Positions 43,601 to 58,600 of a DNA stretch of 64,000 nucleotides are shown here, in pieces. Position 1 is the stretch's first letter; each line of letters begins with the position of its first letter. The stretch lies in NCBI GenBank assembly GCA_947396885.1, contig OX377202.1, positions 82,998,408 through 83,062,407 of the forward strand. The letters are read 5' to 3'. The notes under the pieces are model-generated. The model saw only the letters and a program-made list of their open reading frames with translations. It had not been told where the DNA came from and made no database searches. Source of the DNA: Heligmosomoides polygyrus polygyrus. Its lineage: Eukaryota > Nematoda > Chromadorea > Rhabditida > Heligmosomidae. Position numbers and translations under genes: made by a program.

Positions 43601-46600
43601 GTAACATGTTGCAGTGATTTTCTGCTGTTAATGTAAGGAGGGGTGGAATCGGATGTACAAAGTCAGCTAGTATCCACTATGAATGACCAACATTTTCCCA
43701 GGAAAGGCAACGCAGAGATGCAGAAACTATGCTTGTTCAAGAAACCGTTTCAGAATTTTCTGTAATGTAACACGGGATAAAGAGATAAGACCGACCTCCC
43801 ACAGGAACAGCCGGCATTTCGGATCCATACCAGCTGTTGGTTCATCAAGCAAGAGAAGCATAGGATCTCCAATGAGCGCTTGTGCTAAGGAAAGCTTTCG
43901 CTAAAAAACGCAATAACCAAAACGTTGCACTGAGAAAACTCATACGGACATGCTACCTTTGTTCCACCACTTAGAGCTTCGCATTTAGTGTCAGCATAGC
44001 GAGAGAGATCGAGCGCTTCCATAAGACGGTCAGCAATCTGAAAGAAGAAAGTCCGATAACGCTTCTCAAAAAGCAACGAGAAAATGTTCTAAGAAATTAT
44101 GAATCACGTTCTAAATATAACCTACTGATAGTTAATGCAATAACATGGTAGCGCAGTCGAGGTTGATGCCTGCTGTCGCGTGCGCCCGTTTCCAGGTTCC
44201 TGGTTAGGATTTCTAGCCCAGGCCAACCAAGCCTTCCATCCCTTCGGGATTGGGGCATGGTACCAGACCTCTCTGGCAAGGACGCGAAGCACTGACTTTT
44301 AGATCATTTGATCCCAGTAAGTCATTGTATGGCCAAACACGCATTTAAACGGATTCCACAACAATATGATTGCACTAACCAGGGAACTACCTGAAGTGTA
44401 GGTCGCCTCCCTCTCAGAAGTAGCAATGTGCAAGTATCTCCACCCGAGTGGAACTTTGAGTAGAGTTACGACCCGTGGAAGCTGCACCATTGGTGGTGAA
44501 GCAAGCAAGAAGAATGATATCTTATCGTTCTCGAGTTCATTGTTCCTCCGAAGGCGTGTGTTGACCAGACGGCTGAGTGAGTAGCATAGCAGACTCACGA
44601 GTGAATGATGAGGGTTTCGATCCTGTGTGGGGCATGTCTTTCGCATTATCGCAAACCTCATGTTTATGTGAGCGAACAGTGAGCAGGCAGACTACAGGTT
44701 TGGATGCCATCCAAACTTCACCTATACATCCTGTCGCCCATTGATCATCGAGTTGTTCCAGCTGGCGTCATTTCTGTCGTGCCAGGGTGTTCCAATGAAT
44801 CATTCTCGCTGTAGGAACATATCGTTCGTTTGGGGATTTTGCGAAGAAGTTCGAACGTCCTGGTGCTCCTTAACCCCTTCCCCCAAATAAAGTCGCTACC
44901 CTCCATACAAAACGCGTTACGTGGCCGGCCCACGTAGAGTAGGACATGCAAGAGCGTCTCTAGTCCTCAAACGTCGACAAAGCTCGGAACTCCGGAGGTC
45001 CTTTCTTACCTACTTGAATCGTGTAACTTCGAGCATCGTCATTTCGACTGCTCGCTTCGTGATATGATGGTCACGTATTCATTCTGCTTTTTTATGGTAC
45101 TTCAGTGCAGAAAGAGAGCAGTGATGTCGAATAGGTGGGAAGGGAGCCAGAAGTTCTTCATCTTCTTAATGACTACTTGGTAGAACTCTGGCTTTTTTCG
45201 TCCTTTTTCAGATTGTCTGCGTGAGGTTCACTTAGAGTCTAATGCTCTCACATAGAGGAAGTCGGCCAGCATTCGCTCCTTTTGACTAATACTTGGTGTT
45301 ATAGACATCGTGACTTTTACGGTTTAGGAGGACCCAAACCAGGAACTCAGATTTCGGAGTGCTCTAGGAAGCTGGTCCCTCTCTGTTACACTTACTAAAC
45401 ATGATACACTAGTTTTCAACAAACCAAGGTTGTTTTCCGTACCAGCTTCACATGTAGAGTACCAAGAATTCATGGTTCTTGGTTTGGTCTCGACAAGACT
45501 AGCTACAAGTTTCCCATCCCGGCTGGAGCGGCGGTTTTGTAGCAGACATGTCTCGGAAGGATAAATTCTGACTCGTCCATCGTTTGGCCACCCAAGCCAC
45601 TATAAAGGGTAAATTCGCACCGAAACAGTCTTAACGGTATCACGTGGGAGCAGGCATCGGCGCACGGCGCATCCCAAACTGGGATATAGTAACGCCAACC
45701 TTCATTCTTCATAAGGGTTAACAACATGTAGACCTGTTGTTTACCTGCTCTACTGTCAGCGCATCACCCACTCCTCGCATTGGAAATGAAGTTTGTGGAA
45801 ATGCAAAAGATGTGCCACACGCAGGATCCAAACGCCTAACCTTTCTCTCGTGAGCCTACTCCCTTATCCATTCGGCCGTGTGGTTGGCACTCACCTTCGG
45901 GGGAACAATGAACTCGAGAGTGAGATACCAGCCTTCCTGCTTGCTTCACCCCTCCACTTCAACGATGCAGCTTCCACGGGCCTTAACTCTGCTCAAAGTC
46001 ACACTCGAGTCGAGCATACGTGCATATTGTTACTTTTGAGAGAGAGGGGCTTTTGCCCATATTAATCGCATCGCTGGCACAGACCTACACTTCAGTTAGT
46101 TCCCTGGTAAGAGCTGTTGTCCACTCCTTTTTCGTGCTCATCGACACATGAAAAATGTGAGTCCTTAAAGTGGACTAGTGTATTGCCAGGGATCAGAATG
46201 ATTTGTTTGATTTTCAAGGGGAGAAACTAAGACGCTTCAGGCTTTAGGTCAGTCAACATTGAACATCTTGTAACACATCGCCCTCTTCTGAACCTAGAAC
46301 GTACGTAAGCAATGCCCTGCAAGCTTACAGCAGGGGGTCCTTCCTCATTATCGTTCATAAAATGCTGATTATGGCCCAAAAACGTTCAGGGTGAAAATGA
46401 TTAGCACGGCTACGTATGCTAACTGCAGGAGGACACTGCTGCGGTTAGGCTAATGCTATCAGTTGTGTTTTCCTACCCCCCCCCCCCCGCGCCTCTAACC
46501 GTGCACTTTTAATTTGACCTCGAAGTATACATTGTAACTCTACAGTGCTTTTTCGTTTTTCTTCTTAGAAGAATAAAGCATTTTCTGTTGTACAACACAC

Positions 46601-49600
46601 TAATTCTATTCGCGCTATTCCTATGTATGGGCGCATGTAGCGCAGTACATAGGAGGAGGTGCCGACAGTCGCGAGCACTCGATACCAGGTTCTCGGTTCG
46701 AATTTCCCGTCCAGGCCAACCACGCCTTCATCCCTCTGGATTCAGTGAATTGTTACCAGATTTGTCTGGGAATGATGAAGCGTTGTTCATCGGCTGGTCA
46801 CTGCAGGTCATTATATGGCCAAATGAGCATTCAAATCATCTCCACAACATCCTGTAGAAATAGAATATGTGGCGCATTCCAAAAGTGAAGGTGTAACGCC
46901 GTCCTTTATCCTTTTATCTGTTATTCCTATGGAGGGCAATGCAAAATGACGTTCTTTCAGTCTTTTCTCTGGAAGGGTCATCACCTTTGTAGCTCACAAG
47001 GAGGCTATTCCAGAAAAAGCCTCTGAAACTCCACTGAAAAGGAAACCTCTCTATAAGCGTGTAAACCAGCCTAAATGCTTTCACCTTACTGCAAAATTCA
47101 AATTCCAATGCAGCTTGATCAACGTAGTGCTGGAGTAGGTGCTCAAATCACTGGAGCAGTTCCACCAATTTTTATTGCAGCCATATGAATCCACACGCTA
47201 GCACAGACTTATCTAGGCAGCTTGAGCAGCACAATTTGTGGAATTCGAAAATATGGGGAAATGCGGCTTGGGGGGAGGCTGCGTTGTGGATATTACATTA
47301 AGTGGTTATCCGCCTCACTAAGAAGGCACATAAATTCTCAATTACACCAGAAGTAGCCTAGCCCTTTTCACCACTGAGGTAGGACACATTAGTTCAATGT
47401 AAAAAAAAACTTAATTCCGTGCAACACCTTCCGGGCTGCTTTACATGGAGCGTTTTGCGTCAAATTAAATATTTGATGATTTTCAAAAATCATGATCCCT
47501 TCTTCAATTAGACAACAAGCCAACCTGATAAACAGACGAGGCAGTGTAGCCGTGGAACCTGGCAAGAATCTCCAGATGCTCTCTGGGCGTAAACTCTGTG
47601 TACAATGCGTCGAACTGCGGACAGTAGCCGATGCGAGTGAACGCCTTGGCCCTAAATTAAGATAATTAGTGAAGCACAAAAAGACAGGCCTGATCGATGA
47701 GGAGCAACCCCTGGGCACCTTGGTTTAAGCTTCTCTCGCTCCAACAAAACGACTCCCCGATCCGCCTTCTGCTGTCCACTGAGCACTCGAAAAGTGCTTG
47801 TCTTGCCCGCCCCATTCACTCCTGCAAGGAAAATCTACGTTCTCCGCTCTTCCCGTCTGTCGCATTCTCAGTCACTTACCCAGCAGACCAATGCATTCTC
47901 CCTTTCGAACGGCCCAAGTCACGTCACGCACTGCGTGGTGAGGCTTAGAAAACATGGATCGTCGGTGACACTGAAACGTGGAAGAAAAGTAAATGAATTT
48001 GAGACATGAATGACTCTGTGTGAGAGAGAGTTGTCTGTTTCTGAAAACTGAAGCGCACAACCTCTCTCAAGATTCGGCACACACAACCTTGCAGCAGGTA
48101 GTCGAAACAGCGGTCTACGTTTGCGACAAGAAAGCTACTCCAACATATTCGTCACAACGCGGCAGTTAGCTCATTAATGTAGGCCCAGCAGCAGGCTCAG
48201 TTCGGCTTCGGTGCTGACGGTGACGAACTTGCTTCGGTGCTCGAATCCCATCGGTCCCGATCAAGACGGGCGGATTCATTAACGACATACAGGAATTTAA
48301 CTGAGAAAATACAGCCGAAATCCCTGATCCCTAAGACGGGCGGAAATCTCGAAAATTTCTCCAGGAAACAGATAGGAGAAAACGGGTTTGTCAGAAAACA
48401 GGAAATGTCGAAATTATTGCTCTAACTACCTGTTGTGTAACATCTAAAGATGCATTTTATCAATAACCAACTTTTTTAATACCACTTCTCCTCAGACACT
48501 GACACTTATCGACGTAAGCCAGATAGTTTTGCAATCAAACTGAACATCTCCCAAATCCCCAACAAATGCGAAGATGTACTTTTTTGAAAGTCTCTACCCT
48601 AGTCGAAAGGGGCACATGATGCTTTAATTCAGCGATCTTTCGCTCTCCCTTAAACTTATCCGGGAGCATCACCTGGTGCACCATGATATTAACTGCTCTT
48701 GGGCAAATTCAAGTACGGTGGGTATGTGCCACGACACTAAGGAGACAATTGCCGGTACTTATGAAGCAAAGGGCCCGTGGTGCCGTGGGGCTGCCGGGAA
48801 ACATGTTAACGCGGCAACGGCAACGGAAACGCGGCAACCCACGGCACCCGAGGACGGGTGCTTCATAAGTACCGGCCCCGTGGTGCCGTGGGTTTGCCGC
48901 GTTAACATGTTTACCGGCAACCCCACGGCACCACGGGCCCTTTGCTTCACAAGTACCCAATTGCCTGTTCTTTTTAGGTCTGCCCCCCTCCCTAGTAGGA
49001 TAATAGATCTAATATATCACGTACCCCAAGACATTGAGTACAAGGCTCTAAAATTTTATGAAATTTTGATTTTTGCACGTAAAATGATGAAGCGAGTATA
49101 AGTTCAACGTGGAGTTGTAAAACAGCAATTTTTGGGTGTATGAAGGGCAGAGATCACACCGTGCCGTCGTCTAGGTAATGATTTCTCTTTGTAAATGGTG
49201 TTCTGGAGCTGCAAAAAGGATATGCGTATTTTCTGCAATTGTTTTTGTGCACCGCTCAAAAGTGCGTACTTACACGTAAACAAAATTGTTGCTATCAATC
49301 AAAGGAAAACCCAGATGCTATACGAGTGCATGGGCCATTTGTTCTCCAAACAAGCTGAAAATTTGCTGTTTTCTTCCACTTTAAAATAAATTGCGACATA
49401 TTCTTCCTATAAAAATGAAAATTTAATCAAGTTTCAAACACTGTATTAGACCTTTGGGAATGGTGAGTTAAAAATTTTCCAACCAGGTGAATTCTGCTGA
49501 CGACAAAAACTTCGACCTCTTAATGGGTGTCTGCTTAATGTGCAATGCGACCGTTTTACTTTGAAATTTACGCGAAACATAAACGTAGTTTGTGAAGGAT

Positions 49601-52600
49601 ACTTACAAAGGATGTCAACAAGGAAAATTATAAGGAAAAGAGAACATAGAGAACAGTAACCAAGATTTGTTGAACGCAGATTTTAAGAACTTATACAGTC
49701 ATAAGAAAGTAAGCAACTAGTCGGAATGCTTGTCCAAAAGCCTCTGGAAATTGCTTTAGCAGTCGGGAAATGGAGAAGTTTTTGCTAGTGTGATGAATTC
49801 GGAACTAGTCCGTTTAGCAAAAATTTGCTCAAAATGACCATAAAATCAGAAAACAAGAACATCTATGTAATCCGTCCACCCCTGGCCCGATCTTCTTCAG
49901 TCCCCTCTCAGTGATAGCTTCTCCGGATGCCCTTTCGAACGCTTGTCTCCTTGCTCTTCACCAACGATTTAAGGGGTTGTTTTTATTGGCTAAGTTGCTG
50001 TCTTCATTAGAATCCTTTTTCACTTTTCTATTCTTTGTAGGATGGTTGATGGTAGTCGCTTTTATTCTTTCTCGACGTCGTCAACTGCTTTCTCTTTGGC
50101 TTTCCATTCGCAGGCGAAAATGAGCCCTTTGCCCTTTTATCTGTATCTCAGACTCTCAGACTCAGACTTGGACAACAAAACCGTAGCTGTGTGGTAGCGC
50201 AACCGGAGGAGGTTCGAACCAGGCCACAAAGGCATTCACACTGCCTTCACGGTATTCCGTTAAAGTGAAAGGCGTGGTGCATCCCAGGACGGAGTGATTA
50301 ACGCCGTTCTTTACGTGTGTCACCAATCAGAGCGGATCGCGAAGCTACTAGGTTATGGATGAGATTCCACCAGTCACTTCTATGCTCTCCTCCGGATGAG
50401 TAGCTTTGATGGGGTACTTGTGGGAGTTCTAGGATGTGGTCACTTATGCGACAGACGACAGCACAGAACGTAACCGTAGCAGTGGGAAGCACCGGCTAAC
50501 AATCCACACGGCTGATGCTGGACTTTGACCGAGAGCTCACGCCCCCCCCCCCCTCCATTATTCCATCATCTAATGCGGTCCATGCGGAAAAGAGAAGCAC
50601 CGCTCTATCGGTGCGCCTCTTTCCAGAGCGTATCACACAGAGTAGTGTCAGGAGATCGTCCGTTTGTTGGCCGGCGTCTTCAGTTCTATATATGGTGGCC
50701 ACAACGTTGACTGGTGCCGAAGGTAACCCGTCCAGTAGTCTGCCCGATGTTTCTGTTGCCACTAAATTGCAAATGAATGAAGCCCTTGATCGGAGAACTG
50801 TCTCCGCGCCTACAGGTTTCCGCTTTTAAAGGAGGAAGGCAGGAAAGCTTTTGAAGAGGCGTTTCAGTATTATCCTTATCGAGTATTATCAGGATCTTCT
50901 ACCTTTCCACTGCATGCCTCTGAGGGGATGTCATCAGTCACGACATGAAAAATACGACTGCATCGTGAATTACCTTGCGATACTACAAAGAGTGCCAAGA
51001 GCTAGCAGGCCACTAGAATAAGGCTGTCTTGGGAAGATTTTGAGCTGCCATGCTAGCGAAGGGCAGTAGTCAACACCACTTTCACTAAGGTCAGTGCTGC
51101 TACGCCACGATGTCGGACCTTTATAGAAGAGTAACTCACAACTTCAAGAGAGTCAACGGTAAGAGCGTTACGCTCCATGGCTCCGATTGTGCGAACGCTT
51201 CGTCTCTCTTCCGTCACGCTCTCCTGCTCGACTTCTCCGTATTCTTTCAATACAGCGGGCCTGCGCAGTCTCCTAGAATATGTATTAGAAGTCAGCTACT
51301 TGAACAAACTGCAGAGACAACTCGTCAATGATGACATCTGCAACATACAATGTGGGCGCTACCACACGCATAATACAAGGTGAGCCAAAATAATGTGGAC
51401 AAGATTTTTTCGTCATAATTACAAAACAACCAACGATTCGAGAAAACGACGACTAAATTACAACAATACAAACATTAGGGTACGTATGTTTAAGTGGTTT
51501 TGTAGTGGCCTCCCTTGGAGTGGATGCAGATGGCCAAACGTTTCGCGAATTTATCGACGATGGGCCGCAGGTCGTACCTGGGAACAGATTCTGTTCACGG
51601 ATGAGAAGCTGTTCACCGTAGAGCAGGCGCATAATCGCCAAAATGGTAGGATGTGGTCTACAGAGGCTAACAGCACCTCTGCTATCGTCCAATATCCACA
51701 ATCTGTCATGGGTTGGGGCGGAATCTGCGCCAGCGGCAAGACGCCTGATTTTCGTTGATAAAGGAGTGAAAATCGACGAATATGTGTACCAGCGAGACAT
51801 TCTTGAGTCCGTAGTTCTTCCCTGGACCCACCAGCACTTCGGTGATGATCGTTGGACGTTCCAACAGGACTCTGCACACGCACAGAGTGCGGAGTTTGCG
51901 CAAGCGTGGTGCAAGGTCAATTTCTCCGACTTCATCACGCCTTCGGAATGGCTGCCGTATTCTCCGGATTTGAATCCGATGAACTACAGTGTATGGGCAT
52001 TTTAGAGACTAGAGTCGGCGTCAAACGCCACCGCAGTATCGAATCACTGAAGAAATCCTTGCGCCAGGAGTGGGAGTGGTTGTCTCCTGATGACCTGCGG
52101 CCCATCGCCGACAAATTTCGCCAAACGTTTGGCCCTCTGCATCTGCTACAAGGGAGGCCACTTCGAAACCACTTAAACATGATGTACCCTAATGTTGATA
52201 TTGTTGTAATTTAGTCGTCGTTTTCTCGAATTGTTGGTTGTTTTGTAATTATGACGAAAAAATCTTGTCCACGTTATTTTGGTACAACCTGTAATATTTT
52301 TGTATTTATTCATCTGCTGAATAAACTAAAACGTATTCCGAGACTAGACGCGTAACTCCTAAAGACGTTAAATTAGATGTCTAGTCCTTGAATGATACCA
52401 CGCTCAGTTGAAAGAGTTAGCAACCATAGTATTCTAAGGTGAAGAAATAAGGAAGCTTCGCCAAACAAGCAGACTATGCAACTCAGCACCTACAATCTAT
52501 GCACGGTAGAACTCACGGAGCGCTACAGCAGGAAAGCAGAAGAGTGATGATACTGGCCACCACCGCCGTGATGGACATCGATATGAGGTAGTTGTCGAGT

Positions 52601-55600
52601 ATTCCCCTCTCTAGCGCAGACTTGACATTCCACCATTGACCAGCGAAGGCATAGAAGCTGAAATTCATTTCTGCGTTAGTTGTAAATGAGAAAATGACTG
52701 CGATCGTGTCACAAGAGCTGAGGTTCCGAACACGATTCCCGTTTTCGAGAATAAATCCTTGTAGGTTCTTCACTTTTTATGACATTTCTTGAAATATACA
52801 ATTTTCACGTTGAATAGAACACTTTCTGCTAGCGAGTTAATGCAATTGGTCTACATTATTCAAATAAACTTAAGTAACCCAAGTTTAGGTAATCTCTGAC
52901 AAATTTCAGTACAGCTGTCGATTCGATTCGACTTCAAATAACGTCGTCTGCGCACTTGCACAATTCGCAGGTAAAATTGTCCAGATAGGCGGCAATAGTT
53001 TAGGATTTCTACTATCTCGAAGGAAGAGGTGTTCGTTTTTGATAGACCAGAGATCCGAGGCGCTTTGTCCACCTTCTCGTTAATCGTGCAAGATGGATGC
53101 TAAAGATGGAGTGCGTCTGCTAGTTGTCCATAAGAGGGAAATTTTTAAAGTCCGTAAACCTTAACCTCAGTCCTCTGTGTCAACGAAAGGTTTGCGCTGA
53201 GCAAGTAAAACTATTTGACGATGAAAACATTGCAAAGTCCGAAGAGTGTTGATTCAACCTAATGCTCCAGACTTTTCTAGTGTTCAACAAGGTCTTCAAG
53301 GAGTACGCCTTATTCGCTTACTTGTTATAGTACTCGTTCAATGCCGTGTCAAGGATGCCACGTCCGAGAGCAAAAGGAGGAAAGAACGAGAAGAATTTTC
53401 GAGTCGTCGCATCGGCTTCCGCAAATATTGCCGATTCTGCTCCGAACAACTATAAATAGTACGCTTCCTTGTTTGTAATATAGAGGATAAAGAATAAAAG
53501 ACGGCATTAATCGATACCCTTCGGGATACGCCACGCTATCTACTTTTGCAGTTGTCGTGGAGGCAATATGAATGCGTACTTCGTCTCTCATCTCTGTACG
53601 ATGAGTTGACTTGGTCAACCAATAAACAAGTCAGTGATTTGTCCTTCCCAGACAAGCCTCGCTTCGACTGCGGAGGGATGGAAGGACTGGTTGGCCAATG
53701 CGTGGAACCCGCACGAGGACTGGGTGCGCAAGACAGTCGGCGCCTCCTCCGACTGCTCTATTAGGGGGGGGGGGGGGGGGGGGCAGAAGTAATGAGACTC
53801 ACTATACCGTACCCTCTATATGTCGTGAGTGGAGTCCGATTTCGTGCTTCTCGTATTTGTATGTTTGTTGCATGCCAAAACCCTGGTCTGTCTCATCCGA
53901 AATCCCAGTCTGACGAGTCGACCTGCGTCGCGCAAATCTCGCCCAATTCCCAACCCCGAACAGCCTGGGCCCAATATTCACGCAAGATGAGAAGTACGTC
54001 TTCTACCTTAACCCTTCCAGGCAGCGAGTCTGGGTGAGGCCTGGTGACCTGTCACCGACCTTCGCTTGGCGAGATGTTCACGGCGAGACGCACCTTCTGA
54101 GCTTTTGAGTCTGTACCCATGGACTGGTATATTGGAAGCTGTTTTCCAAATTCACGACGATGGACTCTAAGGCCATGGTGAAAGAAATAGAAGAGATGGA
54201 CCGGCGACTCGCACTTATTCGGTCTCAGCGCTTCAAGTGGGTCCTCCTATTCGACAACGCCGCACCCCATCGGGCAAAAGAGACCACGGATAAGCTTGCT
54301 CAGCTGGGCTACGTTCACATGCCTTACCCATCGTATTCGCCGGACACCTCTCCATGCGACTACCACTACTTCTTGAGCCTACAGGACTTCATGGTCAGAA
54401 GGGACACAAGGATCCAAGCAGACCTCGACAACCATAACGAGCAGTGGATCAGCACCAGGCCTAAGCAGTTCTGGAAGGATGGGATCAGGAAGTTGGCTGA
54501 CGATGGAAGCAAGGTCATTGACCTTAACGACGAATAAATTCTTCAGTACCGTTGAACTGCAATTGAGTTATAAAGAGATAAAGAAGTTTATTGAATTTGT
54601 CTCATTACTTTTGCTCCACCCTAATATTACGCGCCTAATTACTTGTTCATTGGCTGGTCAGGAGAAGTAATTGTATAGCGCACACGGCTTCTGCGACGCC
54701 TGCAGAAGTGGAATGCGTGGCGTATCTCAAAAGGGATTGAATAGCGCTGTCCTTTAGCCTTTAAACATTTGTGATCCACATGGAAAAATGATAATCGAGT
54801 CATGCTTACCTGCAGGCAAAACGTTGTGAGCATAAGCATCATCGTCAGAAATAAGCTTCCCATGGTCACAACGATGTATGCAGTGGAGGCGTTGTTGAAC
54901 AAGTACGACATCTTAAACAAGAGGAACACTGAAGTCGTCCAAGCGTTCGCACGTCTTTTCGTCTTCAAAAGGTTTACATATTTTTTAGGGTTGTTGCGCC
55001 CTAGTGACGTAAGAATTCGACTATTTAGTTGGATCCCTGTGTTTGAGAATGTAGTTAAGTTAGCTTATGGTTAGCTGAGAAGAAGCCAGCATCAGATGAT
55101 TCCTTTCAGAGGAAAACTCAAGAACTGATATCAACCTAATTTCACTGTGACCCAATTGGTTAATGTGGTGCTTATCGACTACCACAAACACCGGTACTTC
55201 GATCTCAGAAGTAGCGAAGTAGCAGTATGTAGTGAGCATGGACGTACCAGGTAAACCAGCGGTATTGAAGACATGCCGAACAGAGCCATGAGCAATGCAA
55301 ACGCCTGTATGTTGGCGGCTGAAGTGTACACGGATGTCCCTATTAGGCTGAAATTCTTATCTCGAATTCATACACAAATCAAAGTGGAAGAACTGGCCCA
55401 AGGATAAGAAAGCTTACAAGATGACGAGTAATGTAAGCGAAGCAGTTAAGTAGAAGCTCAAGACATCACAGACGTAGTTAGTTGTCCAGTAAAGCAGAGG
55501 TGAAAGACCCGCCATGTGCTGCAATTAATATCATGTATGGAAACCGGTCCACACGGATTCTGAATGTTTCTTTCAGTGGTGCAAGACTACTGTAAGTGAA

Positions 55601-58600
55601 GTCTGAAACGACACCTGAAGATGAAGAGCTGAGGAGGCTCGTTCGGAGACGATCAGGAATATGAATGAGCAGGGCACGAAAATCAGTGCGATCACAATGA
55701 AAAGAGCAATAATGCAGTCGTTGTTTTGCAGGCTGAAAGTTGAGAACGATAGAATTACAGTTAAAATTCACAGACGCTTCATGAAACACGATAAAAAAAA
55801 GGCTACACTTCGGCAAGGGCAAGTCAATAACCTGGCGCTACGCGTTCCACTTCTATGGAATATCGCGGAGGGAATTTCCATTCGCATGTGGCTTCTACAG
55901 TGAGTTGATTTGCGATCGTCAGCCAATGAGTAATTTAGTTCGTGCTTTATCTTCCCAGACATGTCTGAAACTAATTTTCCGACCCCGGAGGAGGTTGAAA
56001 GGTTCGGCAGATCTACCCGAGCCGGGAGGAGGCAGCGCTATGGTGACACTTCCGTCTAGCATCTCGCGACATGACACCACATTCTCTGAGTTCGCACGAA
56101 AGTTATCGATTATCAGTAGTTGAAGCCCAGAGCAAAATCAAGGAAGGGCTTGGAAGGGCAGAGCCACGAAAGCCCCCTCCGAATAGGATAGATACTCGAT
56201 TGGCCAGGGCGCGACCCAAATGAAGCACCTTCAATCGAGGTGCTCGCTACAGCGGGCGCCTACTCCGACTGCGCTGCTATTTACCCACAGGTAACAGAAC
56301 AGTGGCAATCTGTTGGCGGACACGAACACCTCCTAATATCCTATTACCGTATAACAGAGGCTATGAACGTTTTGAATTTTTGATTATTTTATTTACGTTT
56401 TTGTCAAAACGTCTAAGATAACATGATCACTACAAGTATGGAACACTTGCTGCCACCTGTTCAACTCCTTGTCTGCATAGCTCCGGAGACCTTGACGGAA
56501 AGAATGAGTTCGGGTTATTTTCCACTTGATTTCTACTACCGTAAATTTTCCTGTCAGAAAAATGCGCCAGAGAATGGAAGCATAAGCTGACAGTGGATAG
56601 TGCTGCTTCCTCCAAACACAGGATAGCCCATAAGTCCTGCGACAAAATTAGGCGACCTTATTGGTTGTCTTTTTCCAATTGCAAAGAACTGCATACCAAC
56701 TGCTATGTAGCATGTGCTTATTGCTATACTTCTGGAAAGTACCATGGTTGCAGCTGCTCTTATTACAAAGTAATGCGCCCTCACGTAAAAAAAAGGAAAA
56801 TTCTTCTCTGGCCCGTGGTGGAGCGCTCCCATTTCGATGTGACTAAAGTTCGGAAGACTGGTTGTTGAACATACGGTATGACGGTGTTATGTAGGGCAGT
56901 TCAGAGGCTTCCCAAGATTGAACATTAGATGAACGGATATGAACTACGATATTAATTTTCTGATCATACACAATGCAGCAACCAGCTGGAACGAATGCAA
57001 TATTCAGAAGTGTGCGTAATCTACATATTACTAAGTAATATGTAGTTTCTAGAAAACTACAAGGAAAGCTCTACAAGCCCACAAGTGAGGCGATGACTCA
57101 GCTATGAGGAGAAGAGAGTAGAAGGAAAAATTTGTAAGCGCAGTTGGAGCGTGTCGTTCGAAATGGGTATTCAGCCTCTGCCTCACTTGATGAAAAATTT
57201 CTCAAAGTTGAGCGAGAGAGGGGTCCCAGAAAGGTTAAAATAATAGTGCGTTTAATACTACCTTCGCGAAAACCTGATGATATAAACACAATGGCGACGC
57301 ATGGCAGGTTTCTGTCATACACGATTTTCCAAATGTCTCCCGGCACACCCTAGGTTTTTGTGTAAAAAAGTTCGAAAATCAAGAAAAATATCCGTTTGAT
57401 GTGAACAAAATCATAACACCATATATTGAAGACTCAATCGCGCTGTTTAAAGGCAAAATGCACATTCTGGTAAAGCGATTCTTCTAACAGCAAAAGAAAA
57501 GGACGTGCACCTGCGAAAGACTAGCTGTGAAATTCCTGAATCTTTAGATTTTCAATCTTTGTTTACTAACCTTCTTAAAGCGAATGTCCTGCTCTATAAA
57601 GCCTGAAAAAACTATTGTTCAATATGTTCTTTGGAACGAATAAGAAATAATACACCGTACGAGGTGCTGTGACTCGAGCTGCAAAGCATCCACACGATCT
57701 GAAGGCTCTTATCAACCCAGGAGTGGTTCCTTATGAATAAACCGCTCCACCATAATGTACAAGCCATGGGCAAACATTGTTTAAAAGTGTGCCAAATTTG
57801 TTGCATTCTTAGCTTTTTTATACGCCTATGTTTTTGTTGCAGGACTTATAGGCCACCCTGAACTTGAAATCTGTTAGTGTCTCCCACCGCTGCACTATCA
57901 ATTTTAAGCGTGCATGGATAGTAAAATATTGGCGACCGTTACCGGTTGAGAAGTAACACCACCCGAAAGAAATTCGCGGCAGCTATCTACAACTAGCTTA
58001 CCTTGTGACCTTCTCAATTTTCAGACATGGTGGTCTACCGATAGCTATGCCAGAATGACCTATTTGAGTAAGTATCCGAATGATTTTAAATCGAATTTAA
58101 ATATCCGAACTCCGCTTCGCTACGTACTCCGCTCGGTACTCCGCACCGCTACTCCGCTCCGTATTCCGCTTTTCGAAAATATTCCGACTCGAATGCTGCA
58201 AATGTTCGGTAGTTGAAATCATTCGAAAGTTCGTGTCATTACCAAGCAGATATTATGCCGAACGCACGTCATCCAATAAGGACAATGACCGTACACGTCC
58301 TATCTGAATGTCTCGTTTATTTGGTACGGCCTTATCGGCTGGCGCCGTCGCACTTCCCAGTGCTACATTCGAGACATGGATCCTTTCGAAGAGTCGAATG
58401 ATTTTCAACACCGAAAAAGGAATCTTCCGAATGATCAATGGAAATCTCCTTCTGTTCTCGCCTCCTGACCAGTCGTAGTGTTCAATATTTTTGTGACCTG
58501 GTGCCATTTCGCCTACCAAGGCCGTTATTTGCCATGGCGTCGACTTCAACGAGATCTCTTTTGATGATGTCTTTCCATCTTTACTTTAACATGGCTCTTT

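Noticed and set aside
57012..57040. Short palindrome CTACATATTACT with its inverse
   Set aside because: Only 12 paired bases in AT-rich sequence with no other support; expected by chance at this scale.
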